A DNA stretch of 64,000 nucleotides from Pirellulales bacterium (GTDB taxonomy: Bacteria > Planctomycetota > Planctomycetia > Pirellulales > PALSA-1355). Shown one piece after another: positions 49,478-58,779 of this stretch (position 1 is its first letter; each line of letters begins with the position of its first letter). The position numbers were made by a program, and so were the translations under genes. The notes beneath the pieces are model-generated. The model was not told where the DNA came from, did not search any database, and saw nothing but the letters and a program-made list of their open reading frames with translations. The stretch lies in NCBI GenBank assembly GCA_022844125.1, contig JALHMI010000015.1:62001-126000 (forward strand). The letters run 5' to 3'.

Positions 49478-50740
49478 ATGCACCCCCCATCTCGCCGCCT
49501 GTTCCTGCAATCATCGTCGCTGCTGCTGGCGGGTGGATATGCTCGAACGCTGCTGGGAGCCGATGCGGCCGAGAAGCCGGCGTTCGCCAGCGAACCGTCG
49601 TTCGATCCCACGGCCCTGTTTTGCACCTGGCAGCAGGACCCCACGACGACAATGACGGTCCAGTGGATCGGCGAGCAGGGAGATGCCGACAGCCGACCGA
49701 TCTGGTTTGCTAAGTCCGGTACCGACGCCTGGAGGCAGCAGCCGTTTGCCTCCAAGGGGTTTCCGATGACGGCCAAGCGAGTTTTCCGCTCGGAGCTCAC
49801 GGGGCTTGAGCCGGATACCGACTATCGGTTTCGCGTGGGGCTCGATTCGGCCGAGTTCAAGTTCCGCACGATGCCGGCCAAGGCGACACGCACGCTGCAA
49901 TTCGTTTCAGGCGGCGATGCTGGCATTGGTACCCACACGATGGCCACGAACAAGTTGGCCGCGGTACAGCAGCCCGACTTCGTCGTAATCGGCGGCGACA
50001 TCGCCTACGAAAACGGCCGCAATCCGGGCATCTTCTACACCTTCATGAAATATTATTCACGCGATCTGCGCGATCCCGAGGGACGGCTGATCCCGCTGTT
50101 GGGATGCCTGGGCAACCACGAAGTCGACGGCAGCTATGGCAAGTCGCGCAAGGAGGCGCCGTTCTTCTATGCCATGTTCGACGGGTTGTATCCCGAGACG
50201 GGCTACGCTTCGCTCGATTTTGGCGATTACATGTCGCTGGTGTTCCTCGACACGGACCACACCAGCCCGATCGCAGGTGAACAGACCGACTGGCTCGAGA
50301 AGACGCTGAAGGAGCGGGAAGAACGCGACAACTTGTTCGTATTCAATCACGTGCCCGCGTACCCTTCGTTCCGGGCTTATGACTCGGAAACGGGCGAAGG
50401 CACCGGCGGCGGCAACCGCAAACATTGGGTGCCGCTGTTCGAACGTTACAACGTTGACGCGGTGTTCGAGCACCACGATCACACCTACAAGCGAACCCAT
50501 CCGCTGATGGGCGGTCACAAGAGCGATAACGGAATTGTGTATCTCGGTGACGGATCCTGGGGACGGCTCCGCTCACCCAAGTCGCCCGAAGAGCGACCGT
50601 ATCTGGCCATGGTGGACGAGGCATATCACCTGTCGGTCCATCGCATCGAAGGGGCCGAGCGATTCCACGTGGCGCTCTCCGACACGGGCCAAGTGGTGGA
50701 CGTCTGCTCGACGACCAAGCGCGCCCACAAGCGCGGCTAG
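49478..50740 (+). CDS. Tat-exported metallophosphoesterase (purple-acid-phosphatase-like)
   Basis: 420 residues from ATG 49478; the longer open frame to 49070 overlaps the DNA glycosylase and lacks features. The N-terminus is a twin-arginine signal (SRRLFLQSS, then a hydrophobic stretch). A fibronectin-like N-terminal domain (TVQWIGE, LTGLEPDTDYRFRVG) precedes the metallophosphoesterase core: GGDAGIG, GGDIAYENG, GCLGNHEVDG, FVFNHVPAYPSF and EHHDHTYKRTHP, which hold the metal ligands. This is the two-domain layout of purple acid phosphatases. Export folded through Tat suggests that metals are loaded in the cytoplasm. Substrate unknown. Its stop overlaps the convergent BBP7 stop in CTAG. Confidence 0.88.
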   Translation: MHPPSRRLFLQSSSLLLAGGYARTLLGADAAEKPAFASEPSFDPTALFCTWQQDPTTTMTVQWIGEQGDADSRPIWFAKSGTDAWRQQPFASKGFPMTAKRVFRSELTGLEPDTDYRFRVGLDSAEFKFRTMPAKATRTLQFVSGGDAGIGTHTMATNKLAAVQQPDFVVIGGDIAYENGRNPGIFYTFMKYYSRDLRDPEGRLIPLLGCLGNHEVDGSYGKSRKEAPFFYAMFDGLYPETGYASLDFGDYMSLVFLDTDHTSPIAGEQTDWLEKTLKEREERDNLFVFNHVPAYPSFRAYDSETGEGTGGGNRKHWVPLFERYNVDAVFEHHDHTYKRTHPLMGGHKSDNGIVYLGDGSWGRLRSPKSPEERPYLAMVDEAYHLSVHRIEGAERFHVALSDTGQVVDVCSTTKRAHKRG

Positions 50741-52284
50741 AACCGATAGGCCAAGCCGAAGTTCAGGCCTTGCGCCCAGTAATCCGTGATGAACTCCGTG
50801 AAACTCGGGCGCGCGATGCCCAACAGGTCTCCGCCTTCGGCCTGCGAGAGGTTGACGTCCGAGTCGATCTGGTCGCCTGGCCGTGCGACGTTGCTCCAGT
50901 ACATGAAGTTGTAGCCGACGGTCGCCCACAGGCCGCAGCAGATTTCGTAGCCCAGGTTCACACCGATTTGCGGCACGATTGCGAAGTCGTCATCCCAGTA
51001 CGTGCCAATGTTCGACGGCATGGCGAGCAGCCCGCCCTCGTAGGTATTGGTCACGGTCCCAGCGCCGGGCACGGCGGTCATTGTGGTCGTCTGGCCGTCA
51101 ATCGTCACGTACGAACGATTGTTGCCCAAGGCCAGCGTGGCGCGAGTTTCCAACCACCAGCGGTTCTTCTTGGTCTCGGTAATGATTCCGAGCTGCACGC
51201 CGTTGAAGTAGTTGTCGGCCGAGAACTGATCGTACTCGCTGAGCGTGGCGCCGGTATTCGGAGCGGTCGGGCTTCCCAGCGTCAAACGATTCGCGTTAAT
51301 CAGCAGGTTGTCGTCCAGCCGGTTGTAGCGCCAGCCAAGCGTCCAGTCGATACGCCAGTCGCAGCCGCGAGCCATCAAGTGCCGGACAATCACTTCGGCC
51401 CCTTGCAGCGAAGACGTACCGGTCACCGAGACGCTGCCGGTATACAGCCCGGGGTAGGCAATCACCTGGGCGTCGGGCTCGATCGAGTCCGGAGTCACGT
51501 TAGTAAACGGGCGGGCCAGGATCGGATACTCCGACGAATCGCCGCTGAATCCGCTACTGGCCTGGCCGATGGCAAAATAGGTTCCCTCGACCGCCATGAT
51601 GTCGCAATGGTCGAACCAGTAGCCGATCCGCGCGCGGCCGCCCGACTGCGAGGCGTCGGCCAGCGTCTCGGTCGGAAACAACACCGAAGTGGTGGGAAGC
51701 CCCAGCACGCCGGCGTTATCGAGCGAGGTGCCGGGCGCCGAGGTCGTTACCAGCGGCGGCGCCCACATTCCCTTACCCCACCACAGCAGATAATCCGCGC
51801 GCAAGTAGACCTGCTGCCAACAGAAGCCATGCGGCAAGATTGGGCTACAGCCGTAGCGACCGACGCCGCCGTAGCGCGAGTAGCCGGCCGCCTGGTCGGC
51901 CATCTTGGCATCGTCAAAATACTGATCTGCGAAAATCGCCTCACCCGGCGCGCCGCCGACCGGGCCTTGTCCGGCCGGGGCGTAGTACGTCTCGCCCTGG
52001 GCTGATCCGCCTTCAAACTCGTACACCGGCTCGCTGGTCGTGACTTGCGGCTGCCCACCTGGTGCAGTTCTTGTCGCTGGCGGAGTGGCAACCGCCTCGG
52101 GCTGCTGCTGGAGCCGGCTGGAGGGCGCGCGTGCCATCCGGCGAGACGACTGCGCGTGGGCCGATTGCGGCGCCATCACGGCGCTCACGGCCAGCACCAG
52201 TAGTGAAAGCGATAGGCTCATCCACTGCGCGGAATTGACCGCGCGCGGTCGCAATGGCAGCGATGTTTGCGCTGACATGATCAT
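50737..52284 (-). CDS. BBP7-family outer-membrane beta-barrel protein
   Basis: 515 residues from ATG 52284, chosen because TGGAAG precedes it; the frame is open to 52440 but that region is non-protein-like. A signal segment (SLSLSLLVLAVSAV, cleavage near SAHAQ) is followed by a Gln/Ala/Pro-rich linker and then the family hallmark VYLRADYLLWWGKG near residue 175. The rest is a run of amphipathic strands ending in an aromatic Phe (FGLAYRF), the usual outer-membrane-insertion signal. This family is characteristic of planctomycetes and is thought to form surface barrels; function unknown. Confidence 0.88.
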   Translation of the reverse strand: MIMSAQTSLPLRPRAVNSAQWMSLSLSLLVLAVSAVMAPQSAHAQSSRRMARAPSSRLQQQPEAVATPPATRTAPGGQPQVTTSEPVYEFEGGSAQGETYYAPAGQGPVGGAPGEAIFADQYFDDAKMADQAAGYSRYGGVGRYGCSPILPHGFCWQQVYLRADYLLWWGKGMWAPPLVTTSAPGTSLDNAGVLGLPTTSVLFPTETLADASQSGGRARIGYWFDHCDIMAVEGTYFAIGQASSGFSGDSSEYPILARPFTNVTPDSIEPDAQVIAYPGLYTGSVSVTGTSSLQGAEVIVRHLMARGCDWRIDWTLGWRYNRLDDNLLINANRLTLGSPTAPNTGATLSEYDQFSADNYFNGVQLGIITETKKNRWWLETRATLALGNNRSYVTIDGQTTTMTAVPGAGTVTNTYEGGLLAMPSNIGTYWDDDFAIVPQIGVNLGYEICCGLWATVGYNFMYWSNVARPGDQIDSDVNLSQAEGGDLLGIARPSFTEFITDYWAQGLNFGLAYRF

Positions 52285-52877
52285 TGAGCTTCCAGACGTG
52301 TTCTGCCCCCCTGGGCAGAAGTGAACTTGTTGAATTCGGCGCGGAACCGCGCATCTCTTCGTCGATGGGAGCCAAGCCGTGGCGCAAGCGCGAACGCTGC
52401 GCACGATTTGGCGGGCGGATGTTAGTGCGAACCGCGACAAGAATCAAGCCGACTTCCCGCTGGGTGCTAGCAGGTCCGGTATACGCAGATTGATTGGGCC
52501 GCTTCCAGCGAATCCTTGCCACGCACACGCTGCCGTCGCTGCTGTGCTTTTCGCACCCGCGCGGCTCATCCATTCGGCCGCGGTTAGCCAGGTCTCCATC
52601 GGAGAGACCTGCGTCACGCCGAAATTGCCCAAACGCGCCCCGCGCGCAGGAACAAGCGGCTGCTCTGTCGCGCGAATGACGCACAACCGAGCGGGATCGA
52701 CTCAGGCCATCACCAGCGTCGAACAAGCGAGCCGCGACGCCGAGTTCCTTGGAATAACCGGCGTCGTGCGGCTCATCGCCAGTTAATGTGCGCGGCGAAA
52801 GCGAGAAGGTCGAGGCTCCCGCGATCGCCGAGGAAGCCAGAAATGACCGCCGCGAGAATTGCATCACCGCCGCCAAT
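52285..52877. other. 593-base gap upstream of the BBP7 gene
   Basis: Apart from the hairpin at 52301-52320 I see no gene or repeat. A 135-codon open frame at 52379-52786 has no ribosome site, a composition unlike its neighbours and no recognisable motif. Confidence 0.5.
52301..52320 (-). promoter_or_regulatory. Perfect hairpin in the BBP7 leader
   Basis: TTCTGCCC and GGGCAGAA form eight-base arms around a four-base loop, 16 bases upstream of the BBP7 start codon, next to its ribosome site. It could limit translation or stabilise the mRNA. Confidence 0.45.
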
Positions 52878-53720
52878 CTACTGGGCGACGTACCCCTTCG
52901 TGGCCTCTCCCAGTCGCGCACCCATGTCGGCCAATCGGTTCTCGAAGGAGAAGCCCAACTCGCCGTACCGCTTCTGCACATTCTCCCAGGCCTGTTTGAC
53001 AAATACGATGTCGGCGCCGTGGCAGATAAACAGGGCGCCCAGGTCCATCAGCATTTTGGAATGCTCGGGCGATGCGCTCACGGTTCCCCACCACTTGCCA
53101 GCTCGCTTGGCGGCGTCGGCCACGCGACGATATGCCGCGTGCACCAGCGGATGGTCGAATTGGCACGGGATGCCCGACAGCGTGCTGTAGTCGCCGGGCC
53201 CGAGCATCAGGACGTCCACGCCCGGCACGGCGGCAATCGCATCGGCGTTTTCCAGTGCCAGCGGAGATTCGAGCTGCACGATGAGCAGCGTGTGCTCGTT
53301 GGCCAGTTCGAGATACTGCGGCATCGGCGTCGAGCAGTACGGATTGTCGGGGTTCGCACCATCGATCCCGCGTTGTCCAAGCGGTGCGAACTTCGACCAC
53401 CGCACTACCTCGGCGGCCTCTTCGGCCGTTTCGCAGCGCGGATACATGATCGCCTGGGCGCCGGCCTCCAGGATGCGCCCCATTCGCATGCTTTCCCAGC
53501 GGGCGCAGCGGCACACGATGTCGGAGCTTCCCACGCGCGCGGCGCGCATCAGGTTCGAGGCCGTCTCGAGGCTCGTCGGGTGGTGCTCCAGATCGAGCCA
53601 GATCCCGTCAAACCCCATCAGGCTTGTCATTTCGTAAACACTGGGATCGATGAAGTGGCAACACACAATCAGCGCGGGTTCGCCACGGCGAAGCTTCGCC
53701 TTTACACGACTGAAACGCAT
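52878..53720 (-). CDS. HpcH/HpaI-family aldolase
   Basis: 280 residues from ATG 53720; the open frame to 53831 overlaps the end of the HEAT gene and the extra 37 residues look random. It is a TIM-barrel class II aldolase: DGIWLDLEHHP (catalytic His region), QAIMYPRCETAEEA, the metal-ligand region IVQLESPLALEN with Glu, and GVDVLMLGPGDYS with the second metal Asp. Members cleave 4-hydroxy-2-oxoacids to pyruvate and an aldehyde. No neighbouring gene indicates a pathway. It lies 107 bases downstream of the HEAT-repeat gene. Confidence 0.87.
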   Translation of the reverse strand: MRFSRVKAKLRRGEPALIVCCHFIDPSVYEMTSLMGFDGIWLDLEHHPTSLETASNLMRAARVGSSDIVCRCARWESMRMGRILEAGAQAIMYPRCETAEEAAEVVRWSKFAPLGQRGIDGANPDNPYCSTPMPQYLELANEHTLLIVQLESPLALENADAIAAVPGVDVLMLGPGDYSTLSGIPCQFDHPLVHAAYRRVADAAKRAGKWWGTVSASPEHSKMLMDLGALFICHGADIVFVKQAWENVQKRYGELGFSFENRLADMGARLGEATKGYVAQ

Positions 53721-53827
53721 AAGAGTTCTCGCGAGAATTCGGAGGGGAGCAGTCAGAACACGCTTCGCCAAAAAGGTTCTCAAGCCGAGCGAAGATGCCG
53801 CTAATGTCGTCCGGCGAGCGAAGAGCG

Positions 53828-54322
53828 TCAACCGCCGATCTGCGAAAGTGCCTCGCTTGCCAGACGCGCCAGGCGAGGGTTGCCGCCCTTGGCTGCCGCT
53901 TCCAGCGAGCTTCGGGCGCCAGCGGCTGCCGAGCCGATCTTGCCTAGCGCCCAGGCCGCGCGTTCCCGCACGGTCGACTCGGCATGCTTGTCGAGTGCTT
54001 CAGTGATCTGTGGTACGGCGGGAGCCGCTTGCGATTCCAGGCGGCCCAGCAAAGTCGCCGCCCAATAGGCCGGATCGAGCGCGGGCTTCGTGATGAGCGC
54101 CGCCAGTGCGGGCGCGTCTGCAGTCGCCGGCGCACCGAGGTCTTCAAGTGCGGCCACCAGCCAGTCGCGCAACCCGTCGTCTTCAAATTCGAGGGCCTGC
54201 ACGATCGCGATCGCCGCTGGGCTTGCTTCCACGCCAAGTCGTGCCAACGCTTCGGCCGACGCGAGCCGCTCCTCCGGTGTGCCATGGGCAAGCGAGTTGG
54301 CAAGCGAAGTCACGTCAGCCAT
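53828..54322 (-). CDS. HEAT-repeat protein
   Basis: 164 residues, ATG 54322. It consists of about four to five HEAT repeats of ~35 residues, each an antiparallel helix pair with the pattern A..L..LG (for example ERLASAEALARLGVEA, RERAAWALGKIGSAA and RLARLASEALSQIGG at the C-terminus). There is no signal peptide. Such alpha-solenoids bind proteins; phycobilin-lyase-like relatives exist but no catalytic feature is visible. It is transcribed before the aldolase. Confidence 0.85.
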   Translation of the reverse strand: MADVTSLANSLAHGTPEERLASAEALARLGVEASPAAIAIVQALEFEDDGLRDWLVAALEDLGAPATADAPALAALITKPALDPAYWAATLLGRLESQAAPAVPQITEALDKHAESTVRERAAWALGKIGSAAAGARSSLEAAAKGGNPRLARLASEALSQIGG

Positions 54323-54449
54323 CAGGGCAATCCGCGATGCGAGGCGAAGTGGGTTAACTCATGTCACGGCGGGCGATATTGTACCACGCTGCGCGGTTCA
54401 TCCAACCCTGGCTTGCGCCTGTCACAGCCTCCGGAATCTCCGTCGCTGG

Positions 54450-54683
54450 CTACAGCACCGTATCGCGCGATTCCTCGGGCGCGGGGCCGTCCCACAGGGC
54501 GGTCGCTTCGCGTTCAATGACCTGATGCACGGCGTCGGCGCCGACCGCGTCGGGCAAGCGCTTGAGCAGTTCGAGAAACTGCTGCGGCGGCAGATGCCAG
54601 TAGGCGCCGTCCAGCGAGACGCGCAGCAGACGCCCCGCTTTCGGCTCGAAGTCGGGGTCTTCCATCACTTCAAGGCGAGCCAC
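54450..54683 (-). CDS. Small conserved-looking protein of unknown function
   Basis: 77 residues from GTG 54683, or ~71 from the ATG at codon 7. Composition is normal for a cytoplasmic protein, with an acidic start and LPPQQFLELLKRLPDAVGAD in the centre. GGAGG lies just upstream. It follows the hybrid kinase-like gene by 54 bases on the same strand. No recognised family. Confidence 0.5.
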   Translation of the reverse strand: MARLEVMEDPDFEPKAGRLLRVSLDGAYWHLPPQQFLELLKRLPDAVGADAVHQVIEREATALWDGPAPEESRDTVL

Positions 54684-54737
54684 CTCCAGCCGCCGAGGTG
54701 CATTCGGATCTGGTCGGGCATGCCCGACTCCCGGTCT

Positions 54738-56312
54738 TCAAAGCTCGTTTCTGGCAGTCTCGCGTTGTTCATAGTCGGAGAGCGCTTGGATCAGTCGACG
54801 GCATTCCGCGCGAAGCGTTTCCAGTTGTGAGGTTGCCTTGCGAAAGTCTCCTTCGATCGCCAATTGCTCGACGGCGCCGGCGGCGCTGATGGTTTGCGCG
54901 TCGTCAAAATTGGCGGCCAGTCCGCGCAGATTGTGAGCAGCCCGCGACGCTAGTTCCGAGTCTGCGTTGCTCAAGCCGGAAGCGATCTTTTCCAAGAGCG
55001 AGGTCGCGTCCTGGCGAAATAAGCGGATCAGCTCCAGCAGCAAAGCCTCGTCGCCGGCGAGCCGGGCGCGAGCCCCCGCCAGAAAGTCTTGCGCCGGCAC
55101 TGCACGCTCGTTGTGCGTGCTCACCGACTCCGGGGCAGTGGCAGGCTTTGGGCCGCTATGGCCATAGTATTCCACGTGAGCGACCAGCGTCGCGACGTCG
55201 ATCGGTTTGGCCAAATAATCATCCATGCCTGCCGCCAGGCATCTCAGCCGGTCTTCCTGTAACGCATGGGCGGTCATTGCGATGATCGGGACGTGCGAGC
55301 GACTTGTCTCGGGCAGCATGCGGATGGCGGCAGTTGCCTCGAAACCGTTCATTAGCGGCATCTGCGCATCCATCAGCACAACGTCGAACTTTCGGCGGTT
55401 AAGTTGGTCGAGCGCCTGCTGACCATTGCCGGCGAGCTCAACGCGATGTCCGCGCTTGGCAAGCACTGCCTTGACGACTTTCTGATTCGCCTCGGTGTCG
55501 TCGACAACCAGTACATCCAAGGGTCCTTCGAAATCATCCACGGGCGAAGCGTCTGGTTCCGCTTGCGGTTGCTGCTGGAGGGCATCTGGCGTCTGGCCGG
55601 ATTCCAATGTCGGAGCAGTTCGCGACAGCGGCAGCTTAACGAGAAAGCGGCCGCCCGCAGTAACCGAATCTGCAAACAGCATCCCCCCAACCCGGTCCAG
55701 CCACCGTCGCACGATGGCCAACTCCAGTCCCGGAGACGCATACTTCGACGTTTCAACCGGATCGTAGGGTCTCAGTTGAGATTGTTTCTCCTGCGAGCCG
55801 AGACCGTATTCTGATATTCCCATCTTAAGCAGGAACTTGTCGGGAGACAGCGGCTCGCCACCGACTTCGACCACAATGTGCGGATGTTCCAGCCAGCGGG
55901 CGGCGTGCTCCACCAGCGTCGAAGCTAGCCGCTCCAATTGCGAGACGTCGCCGTGCAAGTTGTTCTCAACGTCGGGCGCAATGCGAACCTCAACCCGGTC
56001 TTGCGTCGCCCTAGCCAGGCGATCGAGTGCCGAGTCTACGATCTTCTTGAAGTTCAGTGGCGTTTCGCGTACCTGCGACGGCCGAGCGTTGATCTGGGCC
56101 AGTTCCAGCATCAGATTCAGGTTGCCGGCCAAGGTACGGGCCGAGTCGCATGCGGTTGACAGGTACTCGCGAACCGTCGGCGAGAGCGGTTCGTCGAGCG
56201 AAAGTTCGAGCATGCCTAAAACAGCATTCAACGGAGTGCGAAGCTCGTGGCTGACACTCGCCAGGAATGCAGTGGCAAGCTCGCGCTCAGTATGTTCTGG
56301 GCGTGACCCCAT
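54738..56312 (-). CDS. Hybrid histidine-kinase-like protein with degenerate ATPase, receiver and HPt domains
   Basis: 524 residues from ATG 56312; the frame is open to 56450 but the extra part has no domain features. A DHp domain begins at once with [15 protein letters not shown], so the phospho-His is present. The HATPase region lacks its key boxes: the N-box Asn is missing in [12 protein letters not shown], the G1 box is [10 protein letters not shown], and G2 reads [10 protein letters not shown] receiver follows ([29 protein letters not shown]) and then an HPt domain ([12 protein letters not shown]). It probably cannot phosphorylate itself and may act as a phosphatase or relay scaffold. There is no sensor domain. 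Confidence 0.85.
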   Translation of the reverse strand: MGSRPEHTERELATAFLASVSHELRTPLNAVLGMLELSLDEPLSPTVREYLSTACDSARTLAGNLNLMLELAQINARPSQVRETPLNFKKIVDSALDRLARATQDRVEVRIAPDVENNLHGDVSQLERLASTLVEHAARWLEHPHIVVEVGGEPLSPDKFLLKMGISEYGLGSQEKQSQLRPYDPVETSKYASPGLELAIVRRWLDRVGGMLFADSVTAGGRFLVKLPLSRTAPTLESGQTPDALQQQPQAEPDASPVDDFEGPLDVLVVDDTEANQKVVKAVLAKRGHRVELAGNGQQALDQLNRRKFDVVLMDAQMPLMNGFEATAAIRMLPETSRSHVPIIAMTAHALQEDRLRCLAAGMDDYLAKPIDVATLVAHVEYYGHSGPKPATAPESVSTHNERAVPAQDFLAGARARLAGDEALLLELIRLFRQDATSLLEKIASGLSNADSELASRAAHNLRGLAANFDDAQTISAAGAVEQLAIEGDFRKATSQLETLRAECRRLIQALSDYEQRETARNEL

Positions 56313-56765
56313 AAGATGTGACGGCTGAAGGCTTGGAGCAGACGCGGCGTGTCTCGGCGGAGTTGTCCTGTCTGGAAGCACCCAAACATCGAGAACTTCT
56401 TTTATGAAGCAAATTAGGTGCCGTCTAAGAATCGTGGTGCCCGGGAGCAAACTCTCGAAAAAAGGGCTGCGAGTGGTTAGTTTGCGACCAGGATGATTGG
56501 CTTCGACTCAGGGATCTGCCCCACCTGGCCGCGAGTGTCAGCGTGCCCGCGAGGCACCAAGCCGGTCCTGCAGGCACCTCAGCCCATTCTGAAGGGGGAA
56601 ACGCCGACGTATACGCGTTGACCGACACTCGGCATGGAAAGTGCAAACATTCTGCGAACATCCCTTGCTACCCCGTGGGTCAGTTGGTGCGAGCGCCCTG
56701 GGTGACTCGTTACGCGGTTGAGCCCACGGCCGTGAAATGGAAAATAACCCTTCGGAGGCTTTGTC
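56313..56765. other. 453-base gap between kinase-like gene and DUF1328 gene
   Basis: Divergent regulatory space. No convincing gene; the open frame at 56543-56899 overlaps the DUF1328 gene in another frame. A strong ribosome site, GGAGG, lies at its right end (56753-56757). No clear promoter pair was found. Confidence 0.5.
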
Positions 56766-56936
56766 ATGTTGTACTGGGCTTTGGTATTCCTTGTCGTGGC
56801 GCTGATTGCCGGGGCACTCGGTTTCGGCGCGGTGAGTGGGCTGGCTGCCACGATCGCGAAGATCCTCTTCTTCGTATTCTTGGTCTTGTTTGTGATTAGC
56901 TTGATCTCCGGCTCGGTTCGACGCCCGGTGGCCTAA
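56766..56936 (+). CDS. DUF1328 (YtjA-type) small membrane protein
   Basis: 56 residues, ATG 56766 with GGAGG eight bases before it. The sequence is two hydrophobic helices, beginning [20 protein letters not shown] and followed by a second span [17 protein letters not shown], ending in a short basic tail. This matches the DUF1328 family of tiny inner-membrane proteins, which are often stress-induced. It lies between a kinase-like gene and a sigma-54 regulator. Confidence 0.9.
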   Translation: MLYWALVFLVVALIAGALGFGAVSGLAATIAKILFFVFLVLFVISLISGSVRRPVA

Positions 56937-56948
56937 GGTGTCGTAAAG

Positions 56949-56999
56949 CCATGGGGGTCGCCGCGCGTTGTTGGCGCACCGTTTAGCGGCGGCCCCTGG
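56949..56999 (+). terminator. Possible terminator hairpin after DUF1328
   Basis: CCATGGGGGTCGCCGC pairs with GCGGCGGCCCCTGG across a loop of about 20 bases, with small bulges. It starts 13 bases after the stop. No T-tract follows, so termination is uncertain. Confidence 0.35.
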
Positions 57000-57168
57000 C
57001 TGTCCGGTGAAAACTCGGTTCGTCGTGCCGGCGAGCGAGTTTGGCGACCGAGTCTCGCATTGGTTGTCGATTAGTTGTGGCTCTGCGATAATGACTCCGC
57101 AATCGATTCGTCGACTCGTGTGAGACGAAGAGTGCGGGGCCCCATCAAGTTTCAGGGTCGGAAATCCC

Positions 57169-58665
57169 ATGACGAAAGTACTCGCGGTTGATGATGATCG
57201 CACAGTCTTACACCTCGTGCAGCGCTGGTTCGAAGAGGCGGGGATCGAGGTAATTACGGCCGCCACCGCGGCCGAAGGACTGCAACGCGTCCGGGACGAC
57301 CGACCGGATGTGCTGCTGCTCGATATTATGCTGCCGCAGCTCTCCGGTCTCGAGGCCTGCAAGGCAGTGCGCGAAGTCGATTCGAAGCTTCCGGTAATCT
57401 TTATCACCGGACACGGCTCCAGCGAAATTGCGATCGAGTCGATGAAGCTCGGCGCCTACGATTACCTGCTAAAGCCGCTCGAAAAACAACAGGTCCTTGA
57501 CCAGGTAACCCGGGCGGCAGAGATGCGCCGCCTGATGAGGATACCCGTGGCCGTCACGCCGGAAGTCAGTGAAAGCGAAGACTCCGACATGATGCTCGGC
57601 CAGAGCGAGGCCATGCAGCGGGTGTTCAAGGCCATCGGTCGCGTCGCTCCGCAGGATGTTACGGTTTTGATTCAAGGCGAGAGCGGCACCGGCAAGGAAC
57701 TCGTTGCCCGCGCAATTTACCAGCATAGCAAACGCGGGAGTGGGCCTTTTTTGGCGGTGAACTGCGCCGCCATTCCCGAGACCTTGCTGGAAAGTGAGTT
57801 CTTCGGACACGAGAAGGGCTCGTTCACGGGCGCTGACTCGCGTCGGATCGGCAAGTTCGAGCAATGCCACGGCGGCACCATCTTCCTGGACGAAATCGGC
57901 GATATGCCCGCGCTGTTGCAGAGCAAAATCCTGCGGCTCTTGCAGGAGCAAAAGTTTGAGCGCGTGGGCGGCAATCAGACGATCTCCACCGACGTGCGGA
58001 TTATTGCCGCGACAAATCGCGACCTCGACGAGTTGGTTCGCGAGCAGAAGTTCCGCGAAGATCTGCTATACCGGCTCAAGGGATTCTTGATCTGCCTACC
58101 ACCGCTGCGCGAACGCGAAGGCGACTTGCGACTGCTGGTCGATCACTTCCTGACTCGATACAGCCGCAAGATGGACAAAAAGGTCATTCGCATCGACCCC
58201 GCCGCGATGCGTTCTTTGGAGAACTACGACTGGCCCGGCAACGTCCGCGAGCTTGAGAGCATTATCAAGCAGGCGTTGATCAATGCCACGGGAACGGTGA
58301 TTACCAGCGACTGCCTGCCGGAGGTTCGCTGCTTCAAGGAGGGCGGCGGCGGATGCAGGGATTTCGTGGATGTGGATGTCGCGCCGGTCAGCGAGGTGGG
58401 TGTCGGCCAGCTACCGCGGCAGGACCTGGCGAACTTTATTGAAAGCCGCTTCAAGGCGGGCAGTGAGGATCTGCACGCCGAAACGCTGGAAATGATGGAA
58501 CGTTATCTGTTGACGCGTGTGCTTAGGGAGACCGGCGGCAATCAGTCGCTCGCCGCCAAGATGCTCGGCATCACCCGCGGCAGTCTCCGCAACAAGATCC
58601 GCTCGCTGAGGCTCTCAATCGATCACGTCGTAACCGTGAGCGGGGTCGGGGCGGCCGGCGGATAA
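57169..58665 (+). CDS. Sigma-54-dependent response regulator (NtrC family)
   Basis: 498 residues. Receiver domain 1-115 with phospho-acceptor Asp52 in LLLDIMLP and Lys in LLKPLE; AAA+ domain about 145-375 with Walker A GESGTGKE near residue 170, the sigma-54 contact loop GSFTGA near 217 (Ser instead of the usual Ala), and Walker B GGTIFLDEIGD; then a linker and a Fis-type helix-turn-helix at the C-terminus (QSLAAKMLGITRGSLRNKIRSL). It activates sigma-54 promoters when phosphorylated. The likely partner is the hybrid kinase 114 bases downstream. ATG 57169 has no strong ribosome site. Confidence 0.94.
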   Translation: MTKVLAVDDDRTVLHLVQRWFEEAGIEVITAATAAEGLQRVRDDRPDVLLLDIMLPQLSGLEACKAVREVDSKLPVIFITGHGSSEIAIESMKLGAYDYLLKPLEKQQVLDQVTRAAEMRRLMRIPVAVTPEVSESEDSDMMLGQSEAMQRVFKAIGRVAPQDVTVLIQGESGTGKELVARAIYQHSKRGSGPFLAVNCAAIPETLLESEFFGHEKGSFTGADSRRIGKFEQCHGGTIFLDEIGDMPALLQSKILRLLQEQKFERVGGNQTISTDVRIIAATNRDLDELVREQKFREDLLYRLKGFLICLPPLREREGDLRLLVDHFLTRYSRKMDKKVIRIDPAAMRSLENYDWPGNVRELESIIKQALINATGTVITSDCLPEVRCFKEGGGGCRDFVDVDVAPVSEVGVGQLPRQDLANFIESRFKAGSEDLHAETLEMMERYLLTRVLRETGGNQSLAAKMLGITRGSLRNKIRSLRLSIDHVVTVSGVGAAGG

Positions 58666-58779
58666 ACAGGGCGGTGCGGCGTTGGGCCGCGCGGCGCCTC
58701 CGAGACGCGCGCTGCCGGCGGGGCGAAACCCGGTTGAATGGACTTGCCGGGATACCACGATAGCGGGCTCGCGTAATCC

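Noticed and set aside
52379-52786. 135-codon open frame in the gap before BBP7
   Set aside because: No ribosome site or signal, low-complexity composition, and no recognisable motif.
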